Assembly (NCBI GenBank): GCA_963835295.1
Contig: CAWIEX010000014.1
Location: 248,001-312,000 of the forward strand
Length of the DNA stretch: 64,000 bases
Source: JAOPZW01 sp963835295
GTDB taxonomy: Bacteria > Actinomycetota > Thermoleophilia > Solirubrobacterales > Solirubrobacteraceae
Reading direction: 5' to 3'
Shown: piece by piece, positions 8,628 through 15,363 of the stretch
Layout of the letters: each line of letters opens with the position of its first letter
Position numbering within the stretch: position 1 is the stretch's first letter
The notes under the pieces: generated by a model
Database searches by the model: none
Seen by the model: the letters and a program-made list of their open reading frames with translations, nothing else
Told to the model about the DNA's origin: nothing
Position numbers and translations under genes: made by a program

Positions 8628-9334
8628 GACTTGTCGGACTCCCCCGCCGCTGAGGCCTGCGCGACCGCTTCGTCGGCCAGCGCGCCGCGCAGCTCGATGA
8701 GACAGCCCGCGGCGTCGGGGTCACGCGGCACGAAGCCGACGAGCCGCGTCTGGGGAGAAATGGAGTCGAGCAGGCCGCGGGTCATGCCGCGATGCAAGGT
8801 GCACACGACCGGCTGGTTCTCGCGCACGACATCGCGGTACGGGCAGTTGCACAGCTTGTAGTTGAGTGTTCCCGCGGGATCGACCTCCCGCTCGGGCTGA
8901 AAACCGAGCGAGACGAGCGTGGCCTGCATCCTCTCCTCAGCGGAAAGCCCGCCGCCCTGGGGCGCGAGGTCGCGACCGATCTCGCGTCCGGCAGCCTCCA
9001 CCGCGCGCAACCTCGACTTGCCCGGCGCTATCGCGCGGGCCAGCCAGCGTCCCACGTCCGCATAGGCGCTGGGCGGGTCCCCGCCGGGGCGCGCGTCGGG
9101 CGCGACCATCCACATGTCCCGTGGCCGTCCCCGCGCCTGGCGAGGGCGCTCGCGCGTCACGAGGCCGGCCTCGCGCAGGCGGTCGAGGTGCACGCGCACG
9201 CCGTTGGGATGAAGCGCCAGGCGCTCGGCCAGCTCGTCGGTGCTCGCCGGCCGGCGAAGCTCGGTCAGCACGGTAAACAGCTGCGCGCGGGTGGGCTGGG
9301 CGAGCGCGTCGTGAGGCCGCGTGGGCAGATCCAT
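8624..9334 (-). CDS. Winged-helix regulator with C-terminal Cys cluster site (SufR-like)
   Basis: A 236-residue regulator. Residues about 10-75 are a winged helix (RAQLFTVLTELRRPASTDELAERLALHPNGVRVHLDRL) of the ArsR/DeoR-like kind found in SufR. The C-terminal half has C162-x-C164-P, C178-x2-H181 and C211, an arrangement suited to an iron-sulfur cluster or metal site. SufR-type proteins sense cluster status, iron, O2 or NO. It is co-transcribed with the hemerythrin gene (GTGA overlap), diverges from the ferredoxin gene, and operator site 5 ends 10 bases before its start, suggesting autoregulation. It is the best local candidate to bind all five operators; this is inference. Confidence 0.85.
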   Translation of the reverse strand: MDLPTRPHDALAQPTRAQLFTVLTELRRPASTDELAERLALHPNGVRVHLDRLREAGLVTRERPRQARGRPRDMWMVAPDARPGGDPPSAYADVGRWLARAIAPGKSRLRAVEAAGREIGRDLAPQGGGLSAEERMQATLVSLGFQPEREVDPAGTLNYKLCNCPYRDVVRENQPVVCTLHRGMTRGLLDSISPQTRLVGFVPRDPDAAGCLIELRGALADEAVAQASAAGESDKS

Positions 9335-9343
9335 CGTGACGAA

Positions 9344-9368
9344 GTTTGCACAGTGAGGCTAGGAAAAG
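9344..9368 (-). promoter_or_regulatory. Palindromic operator, site 5, at the regulator promoter
   Basis: Read on the minus strand the halves are cttttccta and tgtgcaaac with a 7-base spacer, nearly identical to site 1 at 5367. It lies 9 bases before the regulator ATG. Its centre is 42 bp, four helical turns, from the centre of site 4. Confidence 0.6.
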
Positions 9369-9385
9369 CAACTTGGCGCCTGATA

Positions 9386-9410
9386 TTTTTCCCATGACTC
9401 ATGTGAAAAT
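9386..9410 (+). promoter_or_regulatory. Palindromic operator, site 4, at the ferredoxin promoter
   Basis: Halves tttttccca and tgtgaaaat with a 7-base spacer (7 of 9 symmetric positions). It ends 22 bases before the ferredoxin ATG at 9433. Sites 4 and 5 occupy the divergent promoter region on the same face of the helix. Confidence 0.68.
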
Positions 9411-9432
9411 CCTAGAGAGGCCAAGGAGCGGT

Positions 9433-9696
9433 ATGGCATACGTGATCAACGAGCCGTGCATCGGCACCAAGGACAACTCGTGCGTCGAGGTCTGCCCGGT
9501 GGACTGCATCCACCCGACCCCCGACGAGCCGGATTACGAAAAGGAAGAGATGCTCTACATCGACCCGGAGGAGTGCATCGACTGCGACGCCTGCGTCGAA
9601 GCCTGCCCGGTCGACGCCATCACGCCGGAGGACATGGTGCCGCCGGACTGGCAGCACTACATCGAGCGCAACGCCGCCTACTACCGAAAGACCTAG
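9433..9696 (+). CDS. fdxA: Seven-iron-type ferredoxin
   Basis: An 87-residue ferredoxin. The first cysteine group is C9-x7-C17-x3-C21-P...C25, the spacing typical of a [3Fe-4S] plus [4Fe-4S] FdxA protein; the second is C48-x2-C51-x2-C54-x3-C58-P. The C-terminal DWQHYIERNAAYY tail is typical of actinobacterial FdxA. AAGGAG precedes the ATG by 5 bases. The gene diverges from the cluster-type regulator and has operator site 4 upstream, suggesting its expression follows cluster or NO stress. It could accept electrons from the reductase at 2323. Confidence 0.93.
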   Translation: MAYVINEPCIGTKDNSCVEVCPVDCIHPTPDEPDYEKEEMLYIDPEECIDCDACVEACPVDAITPEDMVPPDWQHYIERNAAYYRKT

Positions 9697-9827
9697 TCAT
9701 GGTCGCGACTCGAGACACCGCCCCGCACGCCCATCGTGGAAGTGGTGAGCGGCATGGCGACCATAGCCATCAACGAGTGGCCGGATCAGCCCGGGCGGCC
9801 CCGAAGATCCTGTGATGGCCGGTAGAG

Positions 9828-10340
9828 CTAGGCCCATAGCGCCGGTAGCGGGACGGCGAGGGCGTCGTGGGCGGCGGCGTCAGCGTCCGCCGCCACGCGA
9901 GTCGCGTGCCGATCGGCGGCGTCCGCGACGGCCTCCAGGAACGATCGAACCACCTCCGCTTCCTTCGACGACATGTCGTCGACGAGCGCGTCGATCGCCG
10001 CCACGAGCGGGGCCCAGGCATCGGCTGCCCATGCCTGGATCTCGGGGGTCAGGCGCAGCACGACGCAACGCGCATCGCGTGGGTGAACGTCGCGTGTGAC
10101 TTGCCCGGCGCGCTGCATGCGCTGAATCAGCCCCGTCGTTCCCCCCGAGGACAGCTGCAGCCGCATGCTGAGCTGGCCCGGTGTCAACTCGCCCCCGCGC
10201 GCCAGGTGCTGCACGGCGAGCACCTCGTTGTCGGTCACACCGAGTCGCCGCGCGAGCGCCGCGCGCTGAGCGGCGTCGGCGAGCGCCTTACGCAGCAGGG
10301 CCGCGCGGATCAACGCGGCCGGCTCAGGCGGGACGGCCAT
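9828..10340 (-). CDS. MarR-family transcriptional regulator
   Basis: A 170-residue protein with the MarR winged helix at about residues 30-105: the LGVTDNEVLAVQHLARGGELTPGQLSMRL recognition region, the GGTTGLIQRMQRAGQVTRDVHPRDARCVVLRLT wing, then a dimerisation helix. It overlaps the end of the IclR gene by 17 bases and is the last of four same-strand winged-helix genes. No ligand can be inferred. The 9697-9827 stretch downstream holds nothing recognisable. Confidence 0.88.
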   Translation of the reverse strand: MAVPPEPAALIRAALLRKALADAAQRAALARRLGVTDNEVLAVQHLARGGELTPGQLSMRLQLSSGGTTGLIQRMQRAGQVTRDVHPRDARCVVLRLTPEIQAWAADAWAPLVAAIDALVDDMSSKEAEVVRSFLEAVADAADRHATRVAADADAAAHDALAVPLPALWA

Positions 10341-11154
10341 CGCTTCCGGCTTCCGGTCGGCTTAGCGCGAGCGTCAGGGCGGCGGCGGCCGCGACCACGC
10401 GCTCGACCAGCGCGTCGACGACGTCCGCGACGCCATGGCGTTGTCTCGCGAGCGCGAGCGCGGCCGGAACGTCGTCCCGTACGAACACCGGGGCAGCGAT
10501 CCCAAGCGTTCCGGACCGGTACTCGCCGTCGTCGATGGCGTAGCCGCGCGTCCGGATCTCCGTGGCGGCGCGCTCGATGTCGAGCGGCGCCGTGATGGTC
10601 TGCTCGGTGTACCGCGGCAGCCTTCCGGCCAGGACGCTGTCGCGCCACGGCTGCCGGAAGGCGAGCAGCACCTTGCCCGCAGCGGTTGCGTGCGCGGGCA
10701 GCAGCTCGCGCAGCATCGGCTGCGCGATCTGCTGCCCACAGGGGTCGTCGCAGTGAAGGACGCAGGCCACGCCGCGGCAGCTGGGGATCATGAGATGTGC
10801 GGCTGCGGCCGTCGTGGTGTGGAGCTCCGCGACGTGCGGCGCCGCGATGCGCGGCAGCTCGGCGTGCGCGATGACCTGGCAGCCCAGCGCGGCAAGGCGC
10901 AGGGTGGCGCGGTAGCGGCGGCGGCTGTCGAAGGTCTGCTCGATGTAGCCGTCGGCGGCGAGGCGCAGGAGCATTCGTCGCGCAGTGCGGGGATGAATCT
11001 GCAGGGCGGCCGCGACCTGCGGACCCGAGAGGTCGTTGAACGTCAGCAGCTCAAGCACCTGCAGCGTGCGGGAGACGCAGTAGGCCTCCGTCGGTGCTCG
11101 CTGGATGGGCGGCGGATCCGACGTCGTGCGGTCGCCGTGGGGGAGAGGGGACAC
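10324..11154 (-). CDS. IclR-family transcriptional regulator
   Basis: A 276-residue regulator with an N-terminal helix-turn-helix (RTLQVLELLTFNDLSGPQVAAALQIHPRTARRMLLRL, about residues 28-66) and a C-terminal IclR effector-binding domain. The TAAGKVLLAF motif and the ending with GIAAPVFVRDDVPAAL are typical. A cysteine-rich segment (CRGVACVLHCDDPCG) in the effector domain is unusual and might bind a metal or sense redox state. The start is GTG. It follows the 11169 gene by 14 bases and overlaps the MarR gene. Confidence 0.88.
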   Translation of the reverse strand: MSPLPHGDRTTSDPPPIQRAPTEAYCVSRTLQVLELLTFNDLSGPQVAAALQIHPRTARRMLLRLAADGYIEQTFDSRRRYRATLRLAALGCQVIAHAELPRIAAPHVAELHTTTAAAAHLMIPSCRGVACVLHCDDPCGQQIAQPMLRELLPAHATAAGKVLLAFRQPWRDSVLAGRLPRYTEQTITAPLDIERAATEIRTRGYAIDDGEYRSGTLGIAAPVFVRDDVPAALALARQRHGVADVVDALVERVVAAAAALTLALSRPEAGSDGRPA

Positions 11155-11168
11155 AGCGAGGGACGCCG

Positions 11169-11417
11169 TCAGATCCTCAGTTCTTCGAAGCGCACCGCCG
11201 CGCGGCTGGCAAACACGAATGCTCCGTGGCGATGCACGAGCCCAGCCGCGACCAAGTCGCGCACCGCGTTGTTGACGCGATCGCGGGGCGCGAAGTCGTC
11301 GGGGCGGTCGGTCAGCTCGCGCACGACCTCGTCCACGGAGAGAAGCGCGGGGTGCACCTCGAGCAGGAGCGCCAACACCGCCTGCTCGGCCTGCTCTTCG
11401 TCTGATGCCGGCCTCAC
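11169..11417 (-). CDS. Small winged-helix protein B
   Basis: An 82-residue protein, similar in fold pattern to its upstream neighbour: two helices, then VDEVVRELTDRP...DRVNNAVRDLVAAGLVHRHGAFVFASRAAVRFEEL, the layout of a winged helix with a final beta hairpin. I chose the GTG at 11417 because it overlaps the stop of the upstream gene as GTGA; an earlier ATG (11450) would lengthen it by 11 residues. Family name not recognised; common as paired genes in Solirubrobacterales by my recollection only. Confidence 0.75.
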   Translation of the reverse strand: MRPASDEEQAEQAVLALLLEVHPALLSVDEVVRELTDRPDDFAPRDRVNNAVRDLVAAGLVHRHGAFVFASRAAVRFEELRI

Positions 11418-11710
11418 GCCGGGGCAGCTGGTCGTGCGCGGGCCGGCCATAGCGCGTCGAACCGCCACGCCGCAGTGCTGGCGCGCACCTGGGCCCCGTC
11501 GCGCTCGGCCAGGCCGTCGTTGACCAAGTCGTCCACGGCGGCCTCGACGTGCAGGCGCTGCTCCTTGAGCGTGCGCGTCAGGTACTCGAGATCGTCGCCG
11601 TCGGCCGGGGGGTAGGAGACGAGTTCGAGGAGCAGCCAGCGCTTCAGCTGATGGCGGTGGCGCGGGGGCGGGTCGCCGTTGGCGGACCCGGCGATAGGGT
11701 CATCCTGCAT
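11414..11710 (-). CDS. Small winged-helix protein A
   Basis: A 98-residue protein with a basic HRHQLKRWLLLELVSYPP start, an EYLTRTLKEQRLHVEAAVDDLVNDGLAERDGAQVRAS recognition helix and wing, and a WRFDALWP end aligned with the FEEL end of protein B, so the two look like tandem paralogs. AGGAGG lies about 10 bases before the ATG. Its 5' leader holds a strong GC hairpin (about 11732-11765) and, further upstream, the ggtaac-cta-gttacc palindrome at 11779-11793. First gene of a four-regulator operon. Confidence 0.75.
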   Translation of the reverse strand: MQDDPIAGSANGDPPPRHRHQLKRWLLLELVSYPPADGDDLEYLTRTLKEQRLHVEAAVDDLVNDGLAERDGAQVRASTAAWRFDALWPARARPAAPA

Positions 11711-11778
11711 AGGAGCACTTCCTCCTGTGCCGGCCCCGGGGACGTCGCAAGCGTCGCCCGGGGCGCTTTGTTGAAGGT

Positions 11779-11793
11779 GGTAACTAGGTTACC
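11779..11793. promoter_or_regulatory. Perfect palindrome in a divergent promoter region
   Basis: A perfect 6-3-6 inverted repeat (ggtaac, 3 bases, gttacc) lies between the start of protein A (11710, minus) and the small HTH gene (11834, plus). A TTGACG -35-like element for the minus strand is just beside it. A good candidate operator for one of the adjacent HTH proteins. Confidence 0.5.
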
Positions 11794-11833
11794 AGACGTA
11801 CGTCAATCCGCTGCTGACCTAAACTCGCGCGCC

Positions 11834-12052
11834 GTGCCCGACGAGCGCGAGCGCCTCAAAGCCGAGCTTTGCATGCACGGCGATCGGCTGCGCGAGGCGC
11901 AAGCTGCTGATGAGCGCGAACACGAAGCGATCGCCAAGCTCCTACCGCGGGCGCTCGACGCTGGAATCTCAAAGCGCGAGATCGCTCGTCTCGCCGCGGT
12001 CGGGCGACCGTGGATCGACAAGACCATGCGCGGATCGCGCCAGACTGACTAG
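11834..12052 (+). CDS. Small helix-turn-helix protein of mobile-element type
   Basis: A 72-residue, charged, helical protein whose C-terminal half is a helix-turn-helix (DAGISKREIARLAAVGRPWIDKTMRG). The N-terminal half (PDERERLKAELCMHGDRLREAQAADEREHE) is a predicted coiled coil. I chose the GTG at 11834; a TAAACT -10-like hexamer ends 10 bases upstream, so the transcript may be leaderless. It is divergent from the winged-helix operon across the 11779 palindrome. Confidence 0.7.
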   Translation: MPDERERLKAELCMHGDRLREAQAADEREHEAIAKLLPRALDAGISKREIARLAAVGRPWIDKTMRGSRQTD

Positions 12053-12253
12053 CCCAACGTTGCGGGCTCTGCTGGCCGCCCGAGCCATCGGGGGGCTGCC
12101 GGCGCTCGTGGGCGCGTAGCGCCACGTCATCGTCGTTCATCGGTCGCGGCCTCGCCGCGGCTCCGGGCCCTCCTCGGTCCGGCGAGAAGCGTCGGCTGGT
12201 CTGAGACGGGGGCACTGCGGCGTCCTCGCCCGTCGCGGGCCGGCCGCGCACCA

Positions 12254-12315
12254 AGGGTGGCATCCCCTGGCGGGGATGCGGTGCGCCCGGCCTCGGCCCC
12301 GCGACGGGCGGGGCC
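12254..12315 (+). promoter_or_regulatory. Two-hairpin structured leader, copy 1
   Basis: Hairpin I pairs 12260-12267 with 12272-12279 (8 bp, TGGC loop); hairpin II pairs 12295-12302 with 12308-12315 (8 bp, 5-base loop). They are 15 bases apart, and hairpin II ends 21 bases before the ATG at 12337 and just before its ribosome site. Copy 2 at 14284-14345 has the same geometry and loop I, with compensatory changes in both stems. The rest of 12053-12336 shows no gene. Confidence 0.7.
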
Positions 12316-12336
12316 CCAGTCGAAGGGGAGGCAGGC

Positions 12337-12588
12337 ATGTCCACCATCGAGGCAGCGCTCAAGCCTGGGAGCGCGTTGCCGCGACTGCCGGGCGCGACGT
12401 TGCAGGAGCGCTTGGCGGTGCTGTACCGGATGTCGCCGGACGAGCGCCGGGCCGCCGCGCGGCGCGGCGAGTTGACCTACGCCGAGGCGTGCAAGTGGGC
12501 CGCGCGCTACCCGCACGAGGTGGAGCTCGTCGACGGGGAGTTCTGGTTCATCGCCCAGCGGACACCCGAGGCGACGGAGGAATCATGA
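12337..12588 (+). CDS. Small conserved-looking mobile-element protein
   Basis: An 83-residue protein: LQERLAVLYRMSPDERRAAARRGELTYAEACKWAARYPHEVELVDGEFWFIAQRTPE. The helical middle and the EFWFIA strand suggest a compact single domain. A GGGGAG ribosome site precedes the ATG and the two-hairpin leader lies upstream. The stop overlaps the primase start as ATGA, so it is coupled to it. I do not recognise the family; position suggests a replication or control accessory. Confidence 0.7.
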   Translation: MSTIEAALKPGSALPRLPGATLQERLAVLYRMSPDERRAAARRGELTYAEACKWAARYPHEVELVDGEFWFIAQRTPEATEES

Positions 12589-13547
12589 AGGACGTCGCTG
12601 ACCGACGGCTGACGTCGGCGGTGGATCGTGACGCCCGCGTCCTGACGGCGTTCCTGGCGTTGCTCGTCCCTCGGGAACGCGGCGGGCTGCTCGAGGTGCG
12701 CGTGCGTCGCGCGGAGGGCGGCATGGTGCAGCGTTTCCATCGGGCGGCCCGGTTGCGCGAGGCGGCCGACGAGCTGCTGGAGCTCGGGGCGCGGAGCGAC
12801 GTCTACGTCGGATGCGCCCCGCGCCTGCGGCTCGCCGGCCATCGCGGCGCGCTCGGGCCGGCCTGGGTGCTGTGGGTCGACTGCGACGGTGCCGCCTCCG
12901 TGGCGCGACTCGCGGAGTTCGTTCCGGCACCCGCCGTCGTCGTGCGTTCGGGAAGCGCGACGAACGTCCACGCCTATTGGCCGCTCGTGCGCCCGCTCGC
13001 GCCTGATGAAGCGACGGCCGCCAATCGTCAGCTGGCCGAGGTGCTCGCCGCGGACAGGCGGTCGGCGGACGCGACGCGGATCCTGCGAGCGCCCGGCATA
13101 CGCAACTTCAAGCACGACCCGCCACGTGCCGTGGTGCTCGAGCGCTTCAAGCCCGCGCGGCGCTTCACCGTCGCCGAGGTCGTCGGGACGACGGCGATGG
13201 GCACCTCGACGCCTGCGTCCGCGTCCGCCGAGGCGACCGCGTCGGTTGCCGGCGAGGATCCGCTACGGCGCATTCCTCCCGGCGTCTACGTGCAGGCCCT
13301 TACCGGCCAATCTGTCGGGCGCGACGGCAAGGCCAGCTGCCCGTTTCATGAGGACCGGACGCCGTCGTTGCACGTCTACGAGCGCCCGGAGCAGGGCTGG
13401 TACTGCTTCGGTTGCGGACGTGGCGGTTCGATCTACGACCTGGCCGCCGAGCTCTACGGCCTCGCGCCGCGGGGGCGCGGGTTCCTGCGCTTGCGCCTCC
13501 GGCTGCAGCGACGCTTCCCGGAGTGGGCGCCGAGGGCGCCGCACTGA
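12585..13547 (+). CDS. RepB-like primase-fold protein with CHC2 zinc finger
   Basis: A 320-residue replication-type protein. Residues about 60-185 resemble the RepB/archaeo-eukaryotic primase fold: WVLWVDCDG (metal-binding acidic strand), VVVRSGSATNVHAYWPL and ATRILRAPGIRNFKH. After an Ala/Ser linker, residues about 245-295 form a CHC2 zinc finger with CPFH and CFGC as ligand pairs and the GGSIYDLAAELYG helix. This domain pair occurs in plasmid and integrative-element replication proteins, where it would prime element DNA. It is coupled to the upstream small gene and followed by ssb. Confidence 0.82.
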   Translation: MKDVADRRLTSAVDRDARVLTAFLALLVPRERGGLLEVRVRRAEGGMVQRFHRAARLREAADELLELGARSDVYVGCAPRLRLAGHRGALGPAWVLWVDCDGAASVARLAEFVPAPAVVVRSGSATNVHAYWPLVRPLAPDEATAANRQLAEVLAADRRSADATRILRAPGIRNFKHDPPRAVVLERFKPARRFTVAEVVGTTAMGTSTPASASAEATASVAGEDPLRRIPPGVYVQALTGQSVGRDGKASCPFHEDRTPSLHVYERPEQGWYCFGCGRGGSIYDLAAELYGLAPRGRGFLRLRLRLQRRFPEWAPRAPH

Positions 13548-13746
13548 TCCGCCGCCGTGATCGGGATGGACACGGGCCGGGCTCCCGGGTGGCGCTGGGA
13601 TCGCTTCTGTCCTCGCCCACGATCGCCGAGGCCGGCCTGCGCTTCAACCCGCAAGGGGTTCCCCTCGCCTTCGGCTCGGTTCCGCGCAGCCGGCCCCCGG
13701 CGTGGTCGTGCTCGTCAGAGCAATCCACACCACCAAGGAGGCCCCC
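13548..13746 (+). other. Leader region of the ssb gene
   Basis: No gene seen. It contains small inverted repeats (for example AACCC/GGGTT near 13660) and ends in a strong AAGGAGG ribosome site at 13735-13741. It does not show the two-hairpin pattern found before 12337 and 14372. Confidence 0.4.
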
Positions 13747-14145
13747 GTGGCTACCAGCAACATCAACCGGGTCGTGCTCACCGCCAACCTGACCGCCGAT
13801 CCGGAGCTGCGCTCACTGCAGAGCGGCACGTCGGTCTGCAGGCTGCGCGTGGCGGTCAACACGCGCCGCAAGGACTCGGCCACCGGCGAGTACGTCGACA
13901 AGCCCAACTACTTCGACGTCGTCGTCTGGGGCGCGCAGGGTGAGGCGTGCGCGCGCTACCTGGCCAAGGGCCGGCCCATCGCGATCGACGGTCACCTCGA
14001 GTGGCGCGAGTGGCAGGTCGACGGCGGCGGCAAGCGCCAGGCGGTCGAGGTCATCGCCGATGTCGTCCAGTTCCTCGGCGCCCACCGGCGCGACGAGGAC
14101 GACGCCGCGGGGCAGGCCGCGGCTGTGGCCGGCGAAACCTCCTGA
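13747..14145 (+). CDS. ssb: Single-stranded DNA-binding protein (element-encoded)
   Basis: A 132-residue OB-fold SSB. The family pattern is clear: NRVVLTANLTADPELR, VCRLRVAVNTRR, NYFDVVVWGAQGEACARYLAKGRPIAIDGHLEWREW and AVEVIADVVQFLG. The C-terminus is short and acidic (RRDEDDAAGQ) but lacks the usual DIPF tail, so contact with chromosomal partners may be weak. Start is GTG with AAGGAGG 5 bases upstream. Together with the primase it forms a replication module of the island. Confidence 0.92.
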   Translation: MATSNINRVVLTANLTADPELRSLQSGTSVCRLRVAVNTRRKDSATGEYVDKPNYFDVVVWGAQGEACARYLAKGRPIAIDGHLEWREWQVDGGGKRQAVEVIADVVQFLGAHRRDEDDAAGQAAAVAGETS

Positions 14146-14283
14146 GGATCATGAGCGCGCGCGACCGCCTTGGCCGGGGCGCGCCCCTGGGCGATCGCCG
14201 GTTGGCTGCCGGCCCCGGACATAGCAGCGACCGAAGCCGGCTGCATGGGCTGGCTGCCCGGGCGCCGGAGCCGACCCCGCCGA

Positions 14284-14345
14284 ATGGTGGCACGCCCTGG
14301 CGGGCGTGCGTTCGGACGGGGATCGGCCCGCCACCGGGGCGGGCC
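14284..14345 (+). promoter_or_regulatory. Two-hairpin structured leader, copy 2
   Basis: Hairpin I pairs 14290-14297 with 14302-14309 (8 bp, TGGC loop); hairpin II pairs 14325-14332 with 14338-14345 (8 bp, 5-base loop); the linker is 15 bases as in copy 1. The start at 14372 follows 26 bases later with GGAGG between. Against copy 1, two base pairs in each stem have changed with pairing kept. Confidence 0.7.
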
Positions 14346-14371
14346 CACCGAGTGTCCAAAGGAGGACGCGA

Positions 14372-15363
14372 ATGGCCATCCACACCGACGAGTCCACGCG
14401 CAGCGTGGCGCTCGACTGCATCATGTCCCCGACAACGTGCGCGAGCTGGACGCCGCGCACGTCCAGGCGCTGGCCCGATCGATCGCGCTGCAGGGCCTGC
14501 TCGTCCCCTTGGTGGTCCGCCCCGCCGGTGAGCGCTTCGAGCTCGTGGCGGGCTTTCACCGCGCGGCGGCCGCCCGCAGCCTGGGCATGACCGACGTGCC
14601 CATCGTCGTCCGCGAGGCCGAAAGCGACGATGCCGACCGTGCGGTGGAGAACATCACGTCATGCCGACATCGGCATGACGTGATTAATGCCGACGTCGGC
14701 ATAACGCCGAGGTCGGCATTAATCGCGCGCAAGCAGCTCAACCCGCTGGAGGAGGCGCGCGCGGTGCGAGCGATGCTGCAGCGCGGCCTCAGCGAGGACG
14801 GCGCCGCACAGGCGCTCGGCTGGGCCAAGGCGCGCGTGACCGCGCGCGTGAAGATCCTCGAGCTGCCCGAGGCGGCGCAGCACCTCGTCGGCGACAACGT
14901 GATCGCGCTGGGCGCGATCGACAACCTCCTCGCCGTCGGGCGCGTGTCTCCGGAGCTGCTCGACGCCCTGGTCGCCTACATCAACGAGAACCGCTGGGCC
15001 GCCGATCGGCTGTCCCGGGAGCCGGGGTGGGTTCTGGGCCAGGCCATGCGCGAGGGGCAGGTCAAGACGTTCGGCGGGCGCCGGCCCGCCGCCAGGATCG
15101 CCAGCGGGGTGGCCATGACGTGTTCGACGGACACAGCACGGCCTCGCCGCGCCCGCCCGCGAACTCGTGTGCCGCGAGCGCCCCGCCCGCCCAGGAGGCC
15201 GTCGCGACGGCACCCGCGGCGTTCCACGCCTCCATGCCGCCTCGAAGCGACGGGTCATCTCGCCCTCTCCGACCAGCGCTCTGAGTCGATCACCTCGTCC
15301 CACAACGCGGCAGAGGCGCGCGGTCGCGACGGTCAAGCCGATGGCGAAGCGCGAGAGCTCTGA
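14372..15363 (+). pseudogene. ParB/Spo0J-like gene, frameshifted and carrying a palindromic insertion
   Basis: The frame starting at ATG 14372 gives 17 codons and then breaks: one base is missing at 14422/14423. Restoring it joins SVALDCI to HVPDNVRELDAAHVQALARS, a ParB N-terminal domain with GERFELVAGFHRAAAA (the ParB box region) and the VENI motif. A 69-bp insert (14656-14724) then separates VENI from ARKQLNPLEEARAV, which are contiguous in ParB proteins. The HTH (GAAQALGWAKARVTARVKIL) follows. After about 15080 the sequence turns Arg/Pro-rich and no ParB C-terminus is seen. Probably inactive unless the frame break is an assembly error. Confidence 0.75.
14653..14724 (+). repeat. Nested palindromes inserted in the ParB-like frame
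   Basis: 14653-14667 and 14670-14684 form a perfect 15-bp inverted repeat with a 2-base centre. 14682-14694 and 14712-14724 form a perfect 13-bp inverted repeat around 17 bases, and 14687-14702 is itself a palindrome built on ATGCCGAC. ATC flanks both ends (14653-14655 and 14722-14724), a possible 3-bp target duplication. The insert is 69 bp, so it keeps the frame and has no stop in it. Confidence 0.8.

Noticed and set aside
5367..9410. Shared palindromes as CRP/FNR or Rex sites
   Set aside because: CRP/FNR and Rex sites have TGTGA or TTGTGA on the left pointing inward; here TGTG is in the right half and the spacing is 7, so orientation does not fit.
9699..9815. 38-codon ORF right after the ferredoxin gene
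   Set aside because: No ribosome site, low-complexity His/Gly/Arg content and no recognised family.
14653..14724. Possible small CRISPR array
   Set aside because: The three repeats are nested palindromes without regular spacers and lie inside a coding frame; no cas genes are present.
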